Source: Adiantum capillus-veneris
Lineage: Eukaryota > Streptophyta > Polypodiopsida > Polypodiales > Pteridaceae
Reading direction: 5' to 3'
DNA length: 64,000 nt
Assembly (NCBI GenBank): GCA_014529385.2
Contig: CM043967.1
Coordinates: forward strand, 2,624,501-2,688,500
The notes beneath the pieces are model-generated. The model searched no databases. It had not been told where the DNA came from and worked only from the letters and a program-made list of their open reading frames with translations. The first letter of the stretch is position 1, and each line of letters begins with the position of its first letter. Both the position numbers and the translations under genes were made by a program. This document shows, in pieces, positions 27,982 through 45,150 of the stretch.

Positions 27982-28397
27982 GGTCTGTATCCGCCACCAC
28001 ATGAAATTGATGAGGATAAACTGTTCCATCAACAGTTATTGGTAAATTGACATGTCTACTAGCTTTATTGTTCTTTTAGATTTGTGGATCAGATCCAGTT
28101 GAGTTCAGCAGGAGATAGTGCATCAATCATATCTAATGCCTGGTAAGCAATTCAAGTCAACATTAGTCCAGCATTCATATAAGACTTTCTCTTTTGGCTT
28201 CCCTTGATGTTTGTTTCCACTATATTGTCAAGGAGGTAGTTGCCAAAATCGCAGCTGACCACCCTTATTTTTGCCAATCCCATTGCCATCACCACTGCCA
28301 TGTGCAAAAGTGGTTCAATGTAGCATGGTGGCTTTTGTACTTTGAAATGTTGCGATACGAGTCGTAGCGGCTCTGAGTAGATCAAGTCTTGATAGGT

Positions 28398-28552
28398 TCA
28401 CTTGTGTCCTATTTGCTTTAGAAACACTTTGTCATTATCTATTGCCTTGGTGTTTTGCAATAGATTGTGTGTTCCTTGTTGTAGGTGGAGAGCTTCGTTG
28501 ATTATCTCTGCACTGATTTTAACCTTGATAGTAGCTCCGTCTTTGTTGGTGA
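28398..28552 (-). pseudogene. Plant transposon-associated protein, C-terminal piece left of CACTA-2
   Basis: The minus frame encodes TNKDGATIKVKISAEIINEA and continues LHLQQGTHNLL. Across CACTA-2, at 35585-35660, the same frame carries DFRRVHELISSILYNREATL. Removing the CACTA and one TGA copy makes the frame continuous. The pattern (RVHEL...I.ISAEIINEALHL) fits the putative plant transposon protein domain common in gag-like regions. The upstream part (35664-35891 minus) is in other frames, so it was already decaying. Confidence 0.5.
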
Positions 28553-29079
28553 CACTACAACACGTCGCGTAGAAATAGCACAGATATTGACGAGACAAAG
28601 TTAGTTTTAAAACTAAAAAGCGCTGAAATAGGCACTGGAAAAAATGCCGGTGTCGCATCGTCGGTATAAGCATCGGTACATTAGAAGGCGGAATAACCTA
28701 TGAAATAAGCATCTAAACAAGCGTTCATGTGAGCATCGATTATTCTATAGGATATTCTGACGTGTCTTTCGAAGTGTGTACCGAACCCTGTACCGTATTC
28801 TGTAGTACTGACGACCAAACCTGCAAAACAATTTTGGGTAGAGAGGGTTGGGAACTGATGCTGCATTTACTGCAGCAAAAGAAAACATCCCTCTCTGCCC
28901 AAAGGAAGAGTGCACAAGTAACCGCACTCCTCCTACAAGCTGACACTAAAGAGCAAGTGTATGGCAATTAGCAAAATTGTAAGAATAACATAACCACAAA
29001 ATCAAAGCTTGATTATGGCATAAGGGCATAAAGATTTTATAACCGTAATTAAAACATGAGTTGAAAACTGTAAAACCAT

Positions 29080-29285
29080 AAACATAACCCATTTTCCATA
29101 CCATAACCATTACCATAACCTACTTGTCATACCATAACCATAACAGCCATACCATCATTGCACAACCATAACCATCACATGATTGCCATACCATCATAGC
29201 AAAACCATAACCTTAACTTGACTACCAAACCTTAACCATAACATCTGTGCCATACCATAAACATAACCATAAACATAAGCACTAC
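29080..29285. repeat. Degenerate CCATAA repeats inside CACTA-2
   Basis: Many variants of ACCATAACCATAAC follow one another near the left end of CACTA-2. They could be worn subterminal motifs or a satellite seed; no regular period is clear. Confidence 0.6.
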
Positions 29286-29452
29286 AAAATTGTACATATG
29301 CAAACAATCACTGAGTGAGACTATATCAAGAAGACCACAACTACAAAAAAGAATGTACCAAGAAGACTGTATAAAGATAACTGGGTAAAACTATATCAAG
29401 AAGACCCTCATGGTAATGCCTCCCAATCGATGTCCTCTCCCTCCTTCTGCAG

Positions 29453-30501
29453 CTAGATCACAAGTCCATACTTGTACCCATACTTCTCCTCTCGGCGTGT
29501 TGGAGGGTGCTTCACGGCAACTTCCTGCAAAATTATGGTTTAATCATTAAATAAATTTTTAAATAACAGATATAATTTCAATAATTTAAAGCATATGTAT
29601 AATACTTACACTCATGTCGAAGCGTGTCGTAGCCTCCACTCCCAAGATGTGACGCTCCAGCAGACTCCAAACGTGCTCTGGCTGCATCTCCCTGCTGCTG
29701 AAATCTCTCGGGATTTTCTTGTGTCTCTCGTGCAATCCCCGCCCACTCCTCTGTGTCCAACCATGCTGGCTTTGGACTGCGGGCATTGTACCTATCTCTC
29801 ATCTCTAACTGACAGTGTGACATTGTGGCCCTCGCCGTGCCCAAAATCCAGCCATTCGAGACTGGATCGTACCCCTCTATCGACCTGTACTCTCTGTGAA
29901 TGGCCTCGACAATGTAACTCTTTCTTTCATCATCGAGATTATCCCAAGCCTCCATCACAGAGTGACCAAACTGAACTGTACAGAGCTACCAAATCCTCTA
30001 TCGCATGGCCTTTTCGACCCTATCCACCACAACATCCTCATCTCTGCTCTTGTACACCTTGCTAGGATCATGCTCATGTGATCCCCAAGGTGTACGTAGT
30101 GTGCCAATTGGTGAACTATCTACTGAAGAGAGTGGGGGACGTTGTCTCGGTGGTGTGGACGCTTCGGTACAACCTCTACCACAGTAACCACCACCTCCAG
30201 AACGACGTCTACCTCGTCTCAAGGATGAATCACTCGTCGATGTAGGGGGCACACGAGTCCTAGGCATAGGGGGCACACTCGGCTGTGGTGTGGGGCCAGT
30301 AGGTTTAGGGACCACACTAGTCTTGGGCATAGGGTCGGCTGTAGTAAGTCTAGAGGAACCTGCTGCCCAAAGGTTCTGTGCCATTGCGATCTGCTCTGGT
30401 GTGAACTGAGACAAAAACGAGCCCATCTGCTCGGGTGGCATGCAGACCGGAGTGATAGGAAAACTAAAACTAAGAGGGTATGGATCATCGTCATCGGCCA
30501 T
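29453..30501 (-). pseudogene. CACTA-2 TNPA-like gene (Transposase_24 family)
   Basis: The start at 30501 (MADDDDPYPLSF) leads to a Pro/Ser/Arg-rich N-terminus with RRSGGGGYCGRG and ASTPPRQR, parallel to the CACTA-1 gene. The domain proper (WLDTEEWAGIARETQENPER, ARARLESAGASHLGSGGY) lies at 29610-29958, ending at a GTAAGT donor. A last exon, 29453-29524, encodes EVAVKHPPTRREEKYGYK and a stop. Two in-frame stops at about 29978-29998 separate the two main parts, so the gene is probably dead unless an intron removes them. Confidence 0.7.
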
Positions 30502-31063
30502 GGCTAATTATACACAAATAACACCCACAAAATACACTAGTTTACAGAAGAAACACTTAATCAATACAAATAACAAATAAATGAAGCTGCAACACAAATG
30601 AATGAATCTAAAGTGTATTGTAGACTAAAAAAAAGATTTTTACAAAAGAGTTCCTACCAAAAATCATTAGTTAATCTCTCATCTTCTATGAGATCTGATG
30701 CACCAAAGATGTCTATCTCAATCTGTACTTCTACATCTTCATCATCAAACTCTACTTCTTCGTCGATCTACCCATCAGCTTCAGTATTTGACACCTCATC
30801 TCTAGGTTCAAACAAATGCTCACTGCTGACCTCTACCTCAGAATCTAAACTTATGTTTCCGTCGGTCCTGCGCTTTGTTCATGAATCACCTATTCAACCT
30901 CAACATCTAATCCTTCACACACTTGCTTGCTCCGTGGAGCAGCTTGAACGACATAGAGCCAGCACGGTTCAGACAGATCATTCTCATCATTTTCTGTCCA
31001 TAGTGGATCGTGTGTGAACACAACTTGTTCACAATGTTGTGGAAGTACAAATGTATCATGTGC

Positions 31064-31393
31064 TTATGTCCACACCTGCCTAGAGTTCACTTGAATCAAT
31101 CCACTCTTATCTTTACGCACAGTTGCATTAGGGCTGGTAATAACTTTGAACCGCTTGACATCAAAGATAAACATATCAAACTTTCTAAAGATAATCTTCA
31201 AGATGTCTTGGATGTAGCCAAAGTATTCAAGTTGGCTAGTCTCTGTGTTGTCATCCCTGGCACTACTACTTTCTTGGATGAAGCTTTCCCTAACGCCACT
31301 AATGAAAGTCACCCTTTGTTCGCCGAACCATTGCACTCTGAAGTGTTTTCCATGCGACCACAAAGCTCCATATTTGTGATACTGCAGCCACAA
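31064..31393 (-). pseudogene. CACTA-2 DUF4216 region of TNP2
   Basis: HFRVQWFGEQRVTFISGVRE, EYFGYIQDILKIIFRKFDMF and NATVRKDKSGLIQVNS align with the equivalent CACTA-1 exon (HFRVERIDKKRFTQDCGIM, YFGTLQEILRIDYRGFFVDL, NATVRRGESGFLEVDS). It lies downstream of the TNP2 core, as in complete elements. The DUF4218 part expected between them is not recognisable, which suggests an internal deletion. Confidence 0.75.
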
Positions 31394-31475
31394 AATTGAA
31401 ACAGATTAAAAGTTATTAAAGCAATATGATCATGTGGAGCTCGAAAAGGAAGTTGTGAAAATATACATGCCAATC

Positions 31476-32983
31476 TCAACGGCCCCTTGACATCTCCTCT
31501 TCCTCTTCAATAATCAACACTCCATTCCTCTTTGCCTCTGAGATTGTCACATCTAACCACCACCCAGTTGGAAAGTCGGGCAATTTTTGAAGATGATCTG
31601 GAAAAGGAAGGTTTCTAGTGGCACAGTTGCGCTTGAATTGCAGGCAATCTGTCAAGCGTTGTTGCTTTTCCCCTTCGTCGTCCGATTGGTTGGGACATAT
31701 CAACCACATCGATTCGTGTCCACAAGATTCGGAGCTCTTCTATAAGTGGTTCCAGATAGATGTCCATGTTCTTTGCCTTGTAATTTCCTGGGACAATCAA
31801 TGACAACAACAGATGGCCCTTCTTGATAGCTAGCCATGGTGGAAGATTATAATTAACCAGACAAATAGGCCACGTGCTCCATGACGAACTCTGTAATCCA
31901 AATGGGTTTACTCCGTCCATTGCCAGATGAAAGCGGATACATCGAGGCTCATTCTTAAATGTAGGCCAACTTTCCTCTATGTGCTTCCATGCGCAAGAGT
32001 CAGCAAGTACCCGCATCACATCATCTGTCGATCTAGTATTTGAATGCCATGTCATCAAAGCGGCTATGGACTTGCACCTGAACATGCTCTTATTCTTGGA
32101 ATGATAGGAAAGTGTCGAAGGACCTTTACATAAATAAATTTTCCTTGTGTGTCCTCCTTGTACCTGTTTGATCCACAATTGGGACACTATTCCAAATTTT
32201 CATACTCATTGCAAAAAAGTATACAATCATTAGGAAATGCATGTATTTTGTGATAATCCAAGCCCAAATTAGTAAGAAGCTTTTTAGCGGCTAGACGGGG
32301 TAGGGGGCATGTGATTCCCTTCTAGCAAGATTTGCTCATTGAGCAACCTGTTGTTATGTGAACAATTCAGCCCCTTGATCACATTATTGAACTGTATTTG
32401 CACTTTACCATGCTTAGGATACAATGTATTTACCTGAAAAGCTCAGTGACTGAGGCGTCAGACCAACCGTAGACAGACTGCAAATTAAGCATTGCCAACG
32501 CCATACAGAGACCTGAGATTTTTGCACCAGTGTAAAGCGGCACGCGTGCAAGACTTTGCATCATTTCACCCTCTTTATCATTGCTATCATGCCATCGATA
32601 TGAACGGGATGGCTGAGGTTGGGATCCACAGTATTGCATTCAATGTTGTTGTCTTCTATGTTTTCAATGCTGGGATCCATGTCAAAGAATGCGTCTAACA
32701 TCTGCTCCATCTCTACTTCTTGAAATGCCACATCGGGTATTAGTTGGGAGGACTCAATCGATGGATGTTCGTTTGAAAATCATCTTCTCTGGGATGAAGT
32801 TGGAGCAATATCTACTTGCAGAGTTTGATCTATTGTCTCTAGACCATGAGATTGATAATGCAAATCTTGTAGTTGCTCTATCAGAAAGAGTCTGTGATTG
32901 CGTATGTGTTGGTTGCAGATTTTTTGTTTTTGAAAGATCTGATGCTTGCAATGCGCGCAAGGACACGCCATCCTATCTTCCAT
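31476..32983 (-). pseudogene. CACTA-2 TNP2 transposase core, broken
   Basis: Parts of TNP2 appear in order on the minus strand. An N-terminal zinc-binding segment (CPCAHCKHQIFQ...NQHI) lies at about 32880-32983. LYTGAKISGLCMALAMLNLQ and SVYGWSDASVTELF lie at 32430-32540. In shifting frames, EGNHMPPT...LGLDYHKIHA follows near 32210-32340. The core, CIRFHLAMDGVNPFG, WSTWPICLVNYNLPPWLAIK and NMDIYLEPLIEELRILW, lies at 31690-32100. TNP2 cuts element ends and catalyses transposition. Several frame changes and the loss of the segment after the core mean it is inactive. Some gaps may be introns. Confidence 0.85.
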
Positions 32984-33205
32984 ACTTTATCTACCAATGA
33001 TGCAACAAATAATTAAAACACTCTAGTTGTTATAACTATACACTACTAAGTACATGACAACCTCACTTTCTCTAGCCAGACCCGATCCCCACACACCTCA
33101 GTCTAGAGGTGCACGGATATCAGGAATACATGGTAATAATCTTATCTTTATTGATCAATGAAGTCTATGTGCACTTTTAAAATCCGATTGCATTTTTTTC
33201 AACTA

Positions 33206-34800
33206 TTTACTGCTAGCTCTAACAACCTCACATTCTCTAGCCAGGCCCGATCCCTGCACACCTCGATCTAGAGGTGCACGGAGAAGAGGATCACAAGGTA
33301 ATAATCTCGTCTTTATTGGTCAATGACTATATATTAAGGTTCTTGAAGTCTGTGCACTTTTGAAGTCCAATTACGTTTTTTCAATTATTTGTTGCTAACT
33401 CTAACCTAACTTATAACCTAAACCTAACCTAACGTAACATAACCTACAACCTAACCTAACCTACAGGATAACCTATCATTTGCCTTTTTTGAAGTACACG
33501 AGTCATCTTCGAAGTCCGTTTGCTTTTTTTCTACTATTTACCGCTAGCTCTAACCTAACTTATAACATAAACCTAACTAACCTAACATAACCTAACCTAT
33601 AATCTAAACCTAACCTATAACCGAAGTCCGTTTGTGTCTTTTGAAGTTCACGAGTCATCTTCGAAGTCCGTTTGTGTTTTTTCTACTATTTGCCACTAGC
33701 TCTAACCTAACCTATAACCTAAACCTAACCAATTCTAGCATAACCTAATCTATAACCTAAACCTAACCTATAACCTAACCTAACCAAAATTCGTTTGCGT
33801 TTTTTGAAGTATACGAGTCATCTTTGAAGTCCGTTCGTGTTTTTCTACCATTAATTTGTCGCTAGCTCTAACCTAACCTATAACCTAAACCTAACCTAAC
33901 CTAACATAACATAACCTATAACCTTAAGCTAATCGGAGTCTGTTTGCGTTTTTTGAAGTACACAAGTCATCTTTGAAGTCTATTTGTGTTTTTTCTACTA
34001 GTTGTCGCTAGCTCTAACCTAACCTATAATCTAACCTAATCTATAATCTAAACTTAGCATAACCTTACATAACCTAAACGTAACCTATAACCTAATCTAA
34101 CCGAAGTCTGTTTGCATTTTTTAAAGTACACGAGTCATCTTCGAAGTCCGTTTGCATTTTTTCTACTATTAATTTACCGCTAGTTTTAACCTAACCTATA
34201 ACCTAAACATAACCTAAACTAACATAATCTAAAACCTAACCTATAACCTATAACCTAACCTGACCAAAGTCCGTTTACAGTTTTTGAAGTACATACGTAC
34301 ACTAGTCACCTTCGAAGTTCATTTGTGTTTTTTCTACTATTAATTTGTCGCTAACCCTAACCTAACCTATAATCTAACATAACCTATAACCTATAACCTA
34401 AACCCAATTTAGCATAACCTATAACCTAACCTATAATCTAAGCTAATTGAAGTCCATTTTTTGCAGTTTTTTTCGAACCAAACCTATAACCTATACATGA
34501 GTTAACTTAACATATAACCTAACCTAACTTTTTACATACAACCTATAGCCTAACTTGTTGCCTAAACCTGACCTATAATCTAGCTAGCTTAGCTTATAAC
34601 CTATGACCCAACTTATAACTTATTTTAACCTATAATTTAAACCTAACCTAGAACCTCACCTATAAGCTAACCTAACCTAACCTAACATAATTAACATCCT
34701 ATAACCTAACTTAACCTAACCTAACATAGCCTAACGTATAACTTAACTTATAACTTATAACAAAACATATAACCTAAACTAAACCTAACCGAAACCTATA
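33206..34800. repeat. Telomere-like degenerate satellite inside CACTA-2
   Basis: Runs of AACCTAACCTATAACCTAAACCTAACC alternate with a phrase built from GAAGTCCGTTTG, TTTTTTCTACTATT and CGCTAGCTCTAACC. That phrase starts at about 33206, 33386, 33541, 33695, 33862, 34006, 34176 and 34346, giving units of roughly 145-175 bp. From about 34450 only CCTAA/CCTATAA-like sequence continues. It resembles plant telomere repeat (CCCTAAA) but lacks the triple C, so it is an interstitial satellite and not a telomere. Confidence 0.85.
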
Positions 34801-35115
34801 ACATAAACCTCATCAATCGCATAATTTCAAAAACGACATAATTCAAAACGAATTTTCTTCAAAACAAGATTTTTTCATAAACCAAAATGAAAATTTTTCA
34901 TAATTCAAAGCGAAAGTTCACAACGCAAACCATAATTTCAAAACAATTTTTTTTCAAAGCATTATTTCAAAACAAAGCGACATAGATATTTAAAGCATTA
35001 AATTTTCTTTTGTCAATATACAAATTAATTTAATATGCATTAAAAGTTCAAGCAAATCACATGCGGCCTATTTGAGCAAGAAAGGGTGTTGTAAACGTCC
35101 TTGAACCTGAAAAGC

Positions 35116-35116
<1 letters not shown>

Positions 35117-35155
<39 letters not shown>
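35117..35155. repeat. (CA)n microsatellite
   Basis: Uninterrupted CA tract near the right end of CACTA-2. Confidence 0.95.
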
Positions 35156-35157
<2 letters not shown>

Positions 35158-35584
35158 GTTAAATCCTAAACCCTAAATTTACAAACAAACTTGAAAACAA
35201 TCTCACCTTGGTGCTATGGAGTAGTCCACAAGCAAGATTTTCACATCTGGCAACTTGTTTCGCACCAGATCTGTAGTAGGTGAGGAAGAAGAGAGCAAGA
35301 AAAGAGGCGCAAAAGAAGAGAAATGCATAGGGAAAGACCCGCGGGTTTGTTTTTTGCAGGGTCCGTGAGTACAGGTTTTGGTACAGGCGTCAGAACATAC
35401 ATCTATACAGGCGTGAGAAAGTGCATCAAAATAGACGCCGGAAAGCGCATTGGACACCCAAAATTCAAAAATGAAATTTTACAAAAAAAACTTCATCTCC
35501 CTCCATACTTACACCTACAGATATACTGATGCCCGCCATTGATGCCGTAAATTTGCGTCGAAATTTAAGTGACCTCTTGTAGTG

Positions 35585-35891
35585 TGAGGGTGGCTTCCCT
35601 ATTGTATAAAATAGAGCTGATAAGTTCATGGACTCTTCTGAAGTCTGTTCCCCATGGAGGTAGTCATAAAAAATTGTCTAGTTGTAGACATCTGGCCCCT
35701 TCAAGCACTTTGGGCCTTTGGTGTAGCGTCCACAATTCCCTTGGAAAAAGGGTAGCCTTTACTATCACTCCATCCACTGCTTGGAACTTCCCGATGAATA
35801 TGTTTGCAGGGATTGTTTCTAACACCTGTTCAGAGATGTGAGCTTTCTCATTTGAGAGATATCCATGATCTTGTATGGAGCCACTTCCCAC
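35585..35891 (-). pseudogene. Plant transposon-associated protein, N-terminal piece right of CACTA-2
   Basis: This is the other half of the frame described at 28398-28552. DFRRVHELISS leads in frame to the CACTA insertion. Upstream, SEQVLETIPANIFIGKFQAV is in another frame, with a stop between, so this host element was already a pseudogene. Confidence 0.45.
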
Positions 35892-38598
<2,707 letters not shown>

Positions 38599-38630
38599 GG
38601 GTTTGGGTTTGGGTTTGGGTTTGGGTTTGG
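38599..38630 (+). repeat. (GGGTTT)5 hexamer run
   Basis: Five G3 runs spaced by T3, ending GG. It meets the simple pattern for an intramolecular G-quadruplex and resembles a variant telomere repeat without the A of TTTAGGG. Confidence 0.9.
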
Positions 38631-38636
38631 TTGGTG

Positions 38637-38928
38637 CTACGTAGATTGAATTTCAGTACAATGTTGTTTTGGTATCCATAATTTATGTGGGTGGATTTGT
38701 ATAATGGACTTTTTCACCCATATTTTCCTAATCACCTTTCGAGACCTTCGCAGTATTGGAGCAGGGGGTTGATTGAAGAGGTTCCCATAGGTAATCTGAT
38801 TGTACAAATGGTGTGGCAAAACATTTTTCATCTAGCATGAGTTGTAACGTATTATCCTGCCAATTTGGTGTGGCTTTATAAGTGCGCATCCACGGCACTC
38901 CCAGCATAACTGCTTCATATTGGCGCAT
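38637..38928 (-). pseudogene. Possible retroelement protease-region fragment
   Basis: The minus frame from 38928 contains YEAVMLGVPWMRTYKATPNW, followed by QDNTLQLMLDE. It resembles the G-x-P-W-x-R segment after the retropepsin of gypsy elements (family: VILGMPWLR...I.W). No DSG active site is seen upstream. The second half is in another frame. The identification is tentative. Confidence 0.35.
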
Positions 38929-39243
38929 CTGATTCTATCTTCTCGCTGTCAGTGTCTTGTTTCCTTGAGCTTTGCCATGTTTGCTACATTTGAGCAAGCT
39001 TGTTGGGATGTAAAATATGTGCAGGCTCATGCATTGATTGTGTTTTCTGTAAGGCACATTGTACTCCTCACATTCGTTCAACAAAATGTGCAAAACATGA
39101 TGGGGATATTATGGCTGGTCTTTATGCAAGTCACAATGAGGCAAAATTGCATTGCTACGTAAAGAGCTGGAGTCAGAGATTATGCATGAGGAAGATGATA
39201 TGGACACTTTCCTTACTGGTGTCAAGGATAAGGATAAGAAAGA

Positions 39244-39263
39244 GAGAGAGTGAGAGAGAGAGA

Positions 39264-39296
<33 letters not shown>

Positions 39297-39297
39297 T
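39244..39297. repeat. (GA)n microsatellite, interrupted
   Basis: GA tract with a few interruptions (GTGAG, ACAAAG). Confidence 0.9.
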
Positions 39298-39425
39298 GTC
39301 TAGAGAGCTCTCTGCTATTCTTTTTGAGCTCAACGTGGCCTGCCTTGTCTTAATGGCCTGCTGCTTGGATACCAACACACAGTTGTCGACCATGCCTATT
39401 CCCAGCTACCGAAACCAGCATGATT

Positions 39426-39427
<2 letters not shown>

Positions 39428-39488
<61 letters not shown>
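39428..39488. repeat. (GA)n microsatellite
   Basis: Uninterrupted GA tract. The neighbouring sequence 39300-39990 shows no recognised gene. Confidence 0.97.
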
Positions 39489-39491
<3 letters not shown>

Positions 39492-39990
39492 GTAGCCTGC
39501 ATAGAACCCTCTCAGATAACTTATATGAGTGAGCAAACGAGATCGGAAGAATGGGAGAGAGCCTTCTCTCTAACACTGTGAGGGAGAGAGGACCAAGAAG
39601 GGACCTAAACCACCTCCACTCAAAAAGGCTCTGAGATGATGCACTGCTTTGATCGAATCGGAGTGTAGGATCATCAAGCTTTGGATCTTGCTCCGACTCT
39701 GTAGATGATGATGCCATGGGTTGCCTTTAAGAGTCCCCAACCCCAACTTCCATTCCTCCTTGTTAGCTAGTCAACTTCATAAGCTTACCCCATTATAGAT
39801 CTCCTAGTTCACTCTATGACCTGCACTTGCAGAAGTGCAGTCCCAACGAGCTGCCGAACGGCATCCGGATAGCCCCAGGCTTGGAAGGGCACCAAGGTCG
39901 AGAGGGCCCTACACTCTATCTCTCGTTTTCTGTCTATCATGAGCAGCTCTAAGTGCCTGTGCAGAGCTCCTTCTCAAAAACATAATCAGA

Positions 39991-39994
<4 letters not shown>

Positions 39995-40072
<78 letters not shown>
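39995..40072. repeat. (CT)n microsatellite
   Basis: Uninterrupted CT tract. Confidence 0.97.
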
Positions 40073-40076
<4 letters not shown>

Positions 40077-40212
40077 CTGGACAAGGTTGGGCAGCATCTT
40101 TCACAAACTTTGTAAACATTTGACTTTTAAGTATGCGTGCATGATTTTAAGAGAAGGCACCATAAATTCTCCTTTCGTGCTTGCATCAGAACAGGTGACA
40201 AGCGTAGTATGC

Positions 40213-40215
<3 letters not shown>

Positions 40216-40301
<86 letters not shown>
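40216..40301. repeat. (CT)n then (TG)n compound microsatellite
   Basis: CT to about 40258, a TTCT break, then GT to 40301. Confidence 0.97.
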
Positions 40302-40302
<1 letters not shown>

Positions 40303-40758
40303 AAGTATGAAAAATCCCCTCATAATTGAACCATACTTAGACAATTGTATTAAATAACAATATTTTAAAACAAGATGTCATAAACCTCAATTATCATTTC
40401 ATATACACCAATACAACATTCTATATGTAATGGATAATACAATCATTTAGATCAAAAATTTGATCTTTGATCACTACAATATAATATCTTAGTGTTGTAT
40501 CTCTATGTGCCCATCCTTTGGGATGAGCTTCCACTACATCTACATGGAGAAGGATCCAGCTGGTACATTGGACGATCTTCTGTTATTGCTGCAGTTTTTG
40601 TTGTAATCCCAAGGAAAGAATCTCTTACCTGTCACCATCCAAGAAACACAATCCTATAAGAACTGGCGTTACTTGGGAAGAAAGGTGTCAACGACTCCCT
40701 CCCCTTGTTATTGGTGTCAAAAATTACAACAAAAGCTAACACCATAACGTAGATCAAA

Positions 40759-44847
<4,089 letters not shown>

Positions 44848-44910
44848 TCCTGTCCTCAGGGCATGGCACTTCCCTTTACTCATGTGGCAGCTCTCGTTCA
44901 CCGCATCACT

Positions 44911-44922
44911 CCAGGGGGGATT
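44911..44922 (+). promoter_or_regulatory. Copia polypurine tract
   Basis: CCAGGGGGGATT lies immediately before the LTR start TGTTACC. It is the expected plus-strand priming site for reverse transcription. Confidence 0.8.
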
Positions 44923-45150
44923 TGTTACCATATACATGTGGTAGTGATGTGTGTGAACACACTAGGACCGCCGGGGCATTTTTTCCCTCTTTAGGAGGTT
45001 TTTTCCCCCGTGCATTGTATATACGCCCATCACTCTAGGGCTATCTATCTTTTCCATAGCACACTAAGTAACACACTCTCTATTGTGTGCCTTGAGCTTC
45101 CTTCGTCTTCTCCAAGCTGTGTGTGTTTCTCTGCAACCCTAATTCCAACA
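44923..45150 (+). mobile_element. Copia 3' LTR
   Basis: 228 bases from TGTTACCATATACATG to TTCCAACA, matching 2211-2435 (reversed) and 27792-27981. It is followed directly by TATTA, the probable target duplication, and unit R copy B. Confidence 0.92.

Larger units (their letters stand above)
28553..35584 (-). mobile_element. CACTA-2 transposon, both ends and target duplication present
   Basis: The left end is CACTACAACACGTCGCG and the right end, read inward, CACTACAAGAGGTCAC. Both sides are flanked by TGA (28550-28552 and 35585-35587), the 3-bp duplication typical of CACTA elements. Length is 7032 bp. All recognisable genes lie on the minus strand, in the same order as CACTA-1: TNPA-like (29453-30501), DUF4216 (31064-31393) and TNP2 (31476-32983). 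A telomere-like satellite fills 33206-34800. Beyond CACTACAA the two ends differ, so the inverted repeat is short. It looks non-autonomous because its genes are broken. Confidence 0.92.

Noticed and set aside
28729-28971. 80-codon frame and its antisense partner near the left end of CACTA-2
   Set aside because: Both strands are open by chance over the same bases; no motif, and the position is the non-coding subterminal zone.
33206-34800. True telomere or subtelomere
   Set aside because: Repeats lack the CCCTAAA triple C, are irregular, and lie wholly inside a CACTA element with both ends present.
35203-35457. First exon of CACTA-2 transposase (minus frame)
   Set aside because: The frame is open but has no TNP2 N-terminal motif, and no splice link to the zinc segment at 32983 could be shown.
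39000-39353. Cys-rich plus frame (CKICAGSCIDCVFCKAHCTPH) as a zinc-finger gene
   Set aside because: The Cys/His spacing fits no family I know, the frame runs into a GA tract, and no homologous context supports it.
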